A stretch of 5,013 nucleotides of DNA from positions 1 through 5,013 of the forward strand of contig JALOMD010000458.1 of NCBI GenBank assembly GCA_025455595.1, given 5' to 3'. The DNA is from Cytophagales bacterium. GTDB lineage: Bacteria; Bacteroidota; Bacteroidia; Cytophagales; 172606-1. Shown piece after piece: positions 4,963-5,013 of this stretch (position 1 is its first letter; each line of letters begins with the position of its first letter). A program made the translations under genes and the position numbers. A model generated the notes under the pieces. The model made no database searches and was not told the origin of the DNA. It saw nothing but the letters and a program-made list of their open reading frames with translations.

Positions 4963-4991
4963 CCGTTTTGGGCAAAAATCGCCTGAAACGC
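4963..4991. repeat. 29-nt hairpin repeat, copy 5 (right end of the large inverted repeat)
   Basis: CCGTTTTGGGC and GCCTGAAACGC flank an AAAAATC centre. It is roughly the inverted partner of 4651-4679 and closes the 341-nt element. The last 22 bases of the window (4992-5013) show nothing recognisable. Confidence 0.65.
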
Positions 4992-5013
4992 ATTTTCTTC
5001 TGTGTAATTCCAT

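Larger units (their letters stand above)
4651..4991. repeat. 341-nt nested inverted-repeat element, no coding capacity (MITE-like)
   Basis: Both ends carry a 29-nt hairpin repeat in inverted relation (4651-4679 and 4963-4991). Inside these is a perfect 24-bp inverted pair starting TGTAGCACATGCTTTAGCC at 4686-4709, with its complement at 4932-4955. Between lie an 18-nt palindrome (4710-4727) and a CATTGCGAG-type palindrome (4792-4917). Short open frames crossing it follow the palindromes and show no protein-like features. No transposase and no clear target-site duplication is seen. Together with 4563-4650 and 4992-5013 it makes up the 451-nt gene-free right end. It may be a non-autonomous mobile element or an accretion of separate repeats. 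Confidence 0.65.

Noticed and set aside
4723..4993. Three short overlapping open frames in the right gene-free region
   Set aside because: They run through palindromic repeats on both strands, and the translations reflect the CATTGCGAG/GAAGCAATC repeat, not a protein family.
5011..5013. A minus-strand ATG at the right edge as a gene start
   Set aside because: The frame meets a stop after about 20 codons and runs straight into the hairpin repeat.

Overview
The window looks like a chromosomal piece of a Bacteroidota genome (Cytophagia, Saprospiria or Chitinophagia rather than a gut Bacteroides; this is inference). The support is indirect. The proteins resemble versions I associate with that phylum, above all a nitrite/sulfite-reductase-like protein with a C-terminal rubredoxin. 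None of the starts has a convincing Shine-Dalgarno sequence, as is usual in the phylum. The gaps are filled with short palindromes and heptamer arrays of a kind I associate with these genomes. No rRNA, tRNA, CRISPR array, transposase, integrase or phage gene is visible.

Layout from left to right: (1) the last 87 codons of a glycogen branching enzyme, glgB, on +. (2) A gene-free stretch (266-570) made almost entirely of repeats: a 29-nt hairpin, a GATT-rich palindromic element, a second 29-nt hairpin, and a heptamer array leading into the next start codon. (3) A membrane-anchored M48 zinc metalloprotease on + (571-1254). (4) A convergent gap (1255-1455) with a degenerate hairpin, two small GC-rich hairpins and a near-perfect bidirectional terminator. 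(5) Three genes on the minus strand, read right to left: the rubredoxin fusion protein (3069-4562), mobA (2356-2958) and a FkbM-type methyltransferase (1456-2316). A 122-nt palindrome lies between the first two. (6) A gene-free right end (4563-5013) with a twelve-unit heptamer array upstream of the rubredoxin-fusion gene, then a 341-nt nested inverted-repeat element.

The minus-strand genes may work together in part. MobA makes the guanine-dinucleotide form of the molybdenum cofactor used by nitrate reductases of the DMSO-reductase family. The neighbouring rubredoxin protein has a siroheme-reductase-like fold signature, so a role around nitrate or nitrite assimilation is a reasonable but unproven reading. 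The FkbM methyltransferase (probably glycan or lipid modification), the protease and glgB have no evident link to this.

The least ordinary content is between the genes. At least three interspersed repeat families abut gene boundaries. One supplies the start codon and first codons of mobA. Another gives two unrelated genes an almost identical leader (17 of 18 bases shared up to and including ATG). I see no complete new defence or mobile system here; the repeat organisation and the rubredoxin fusion are the points that deserve follow-up.
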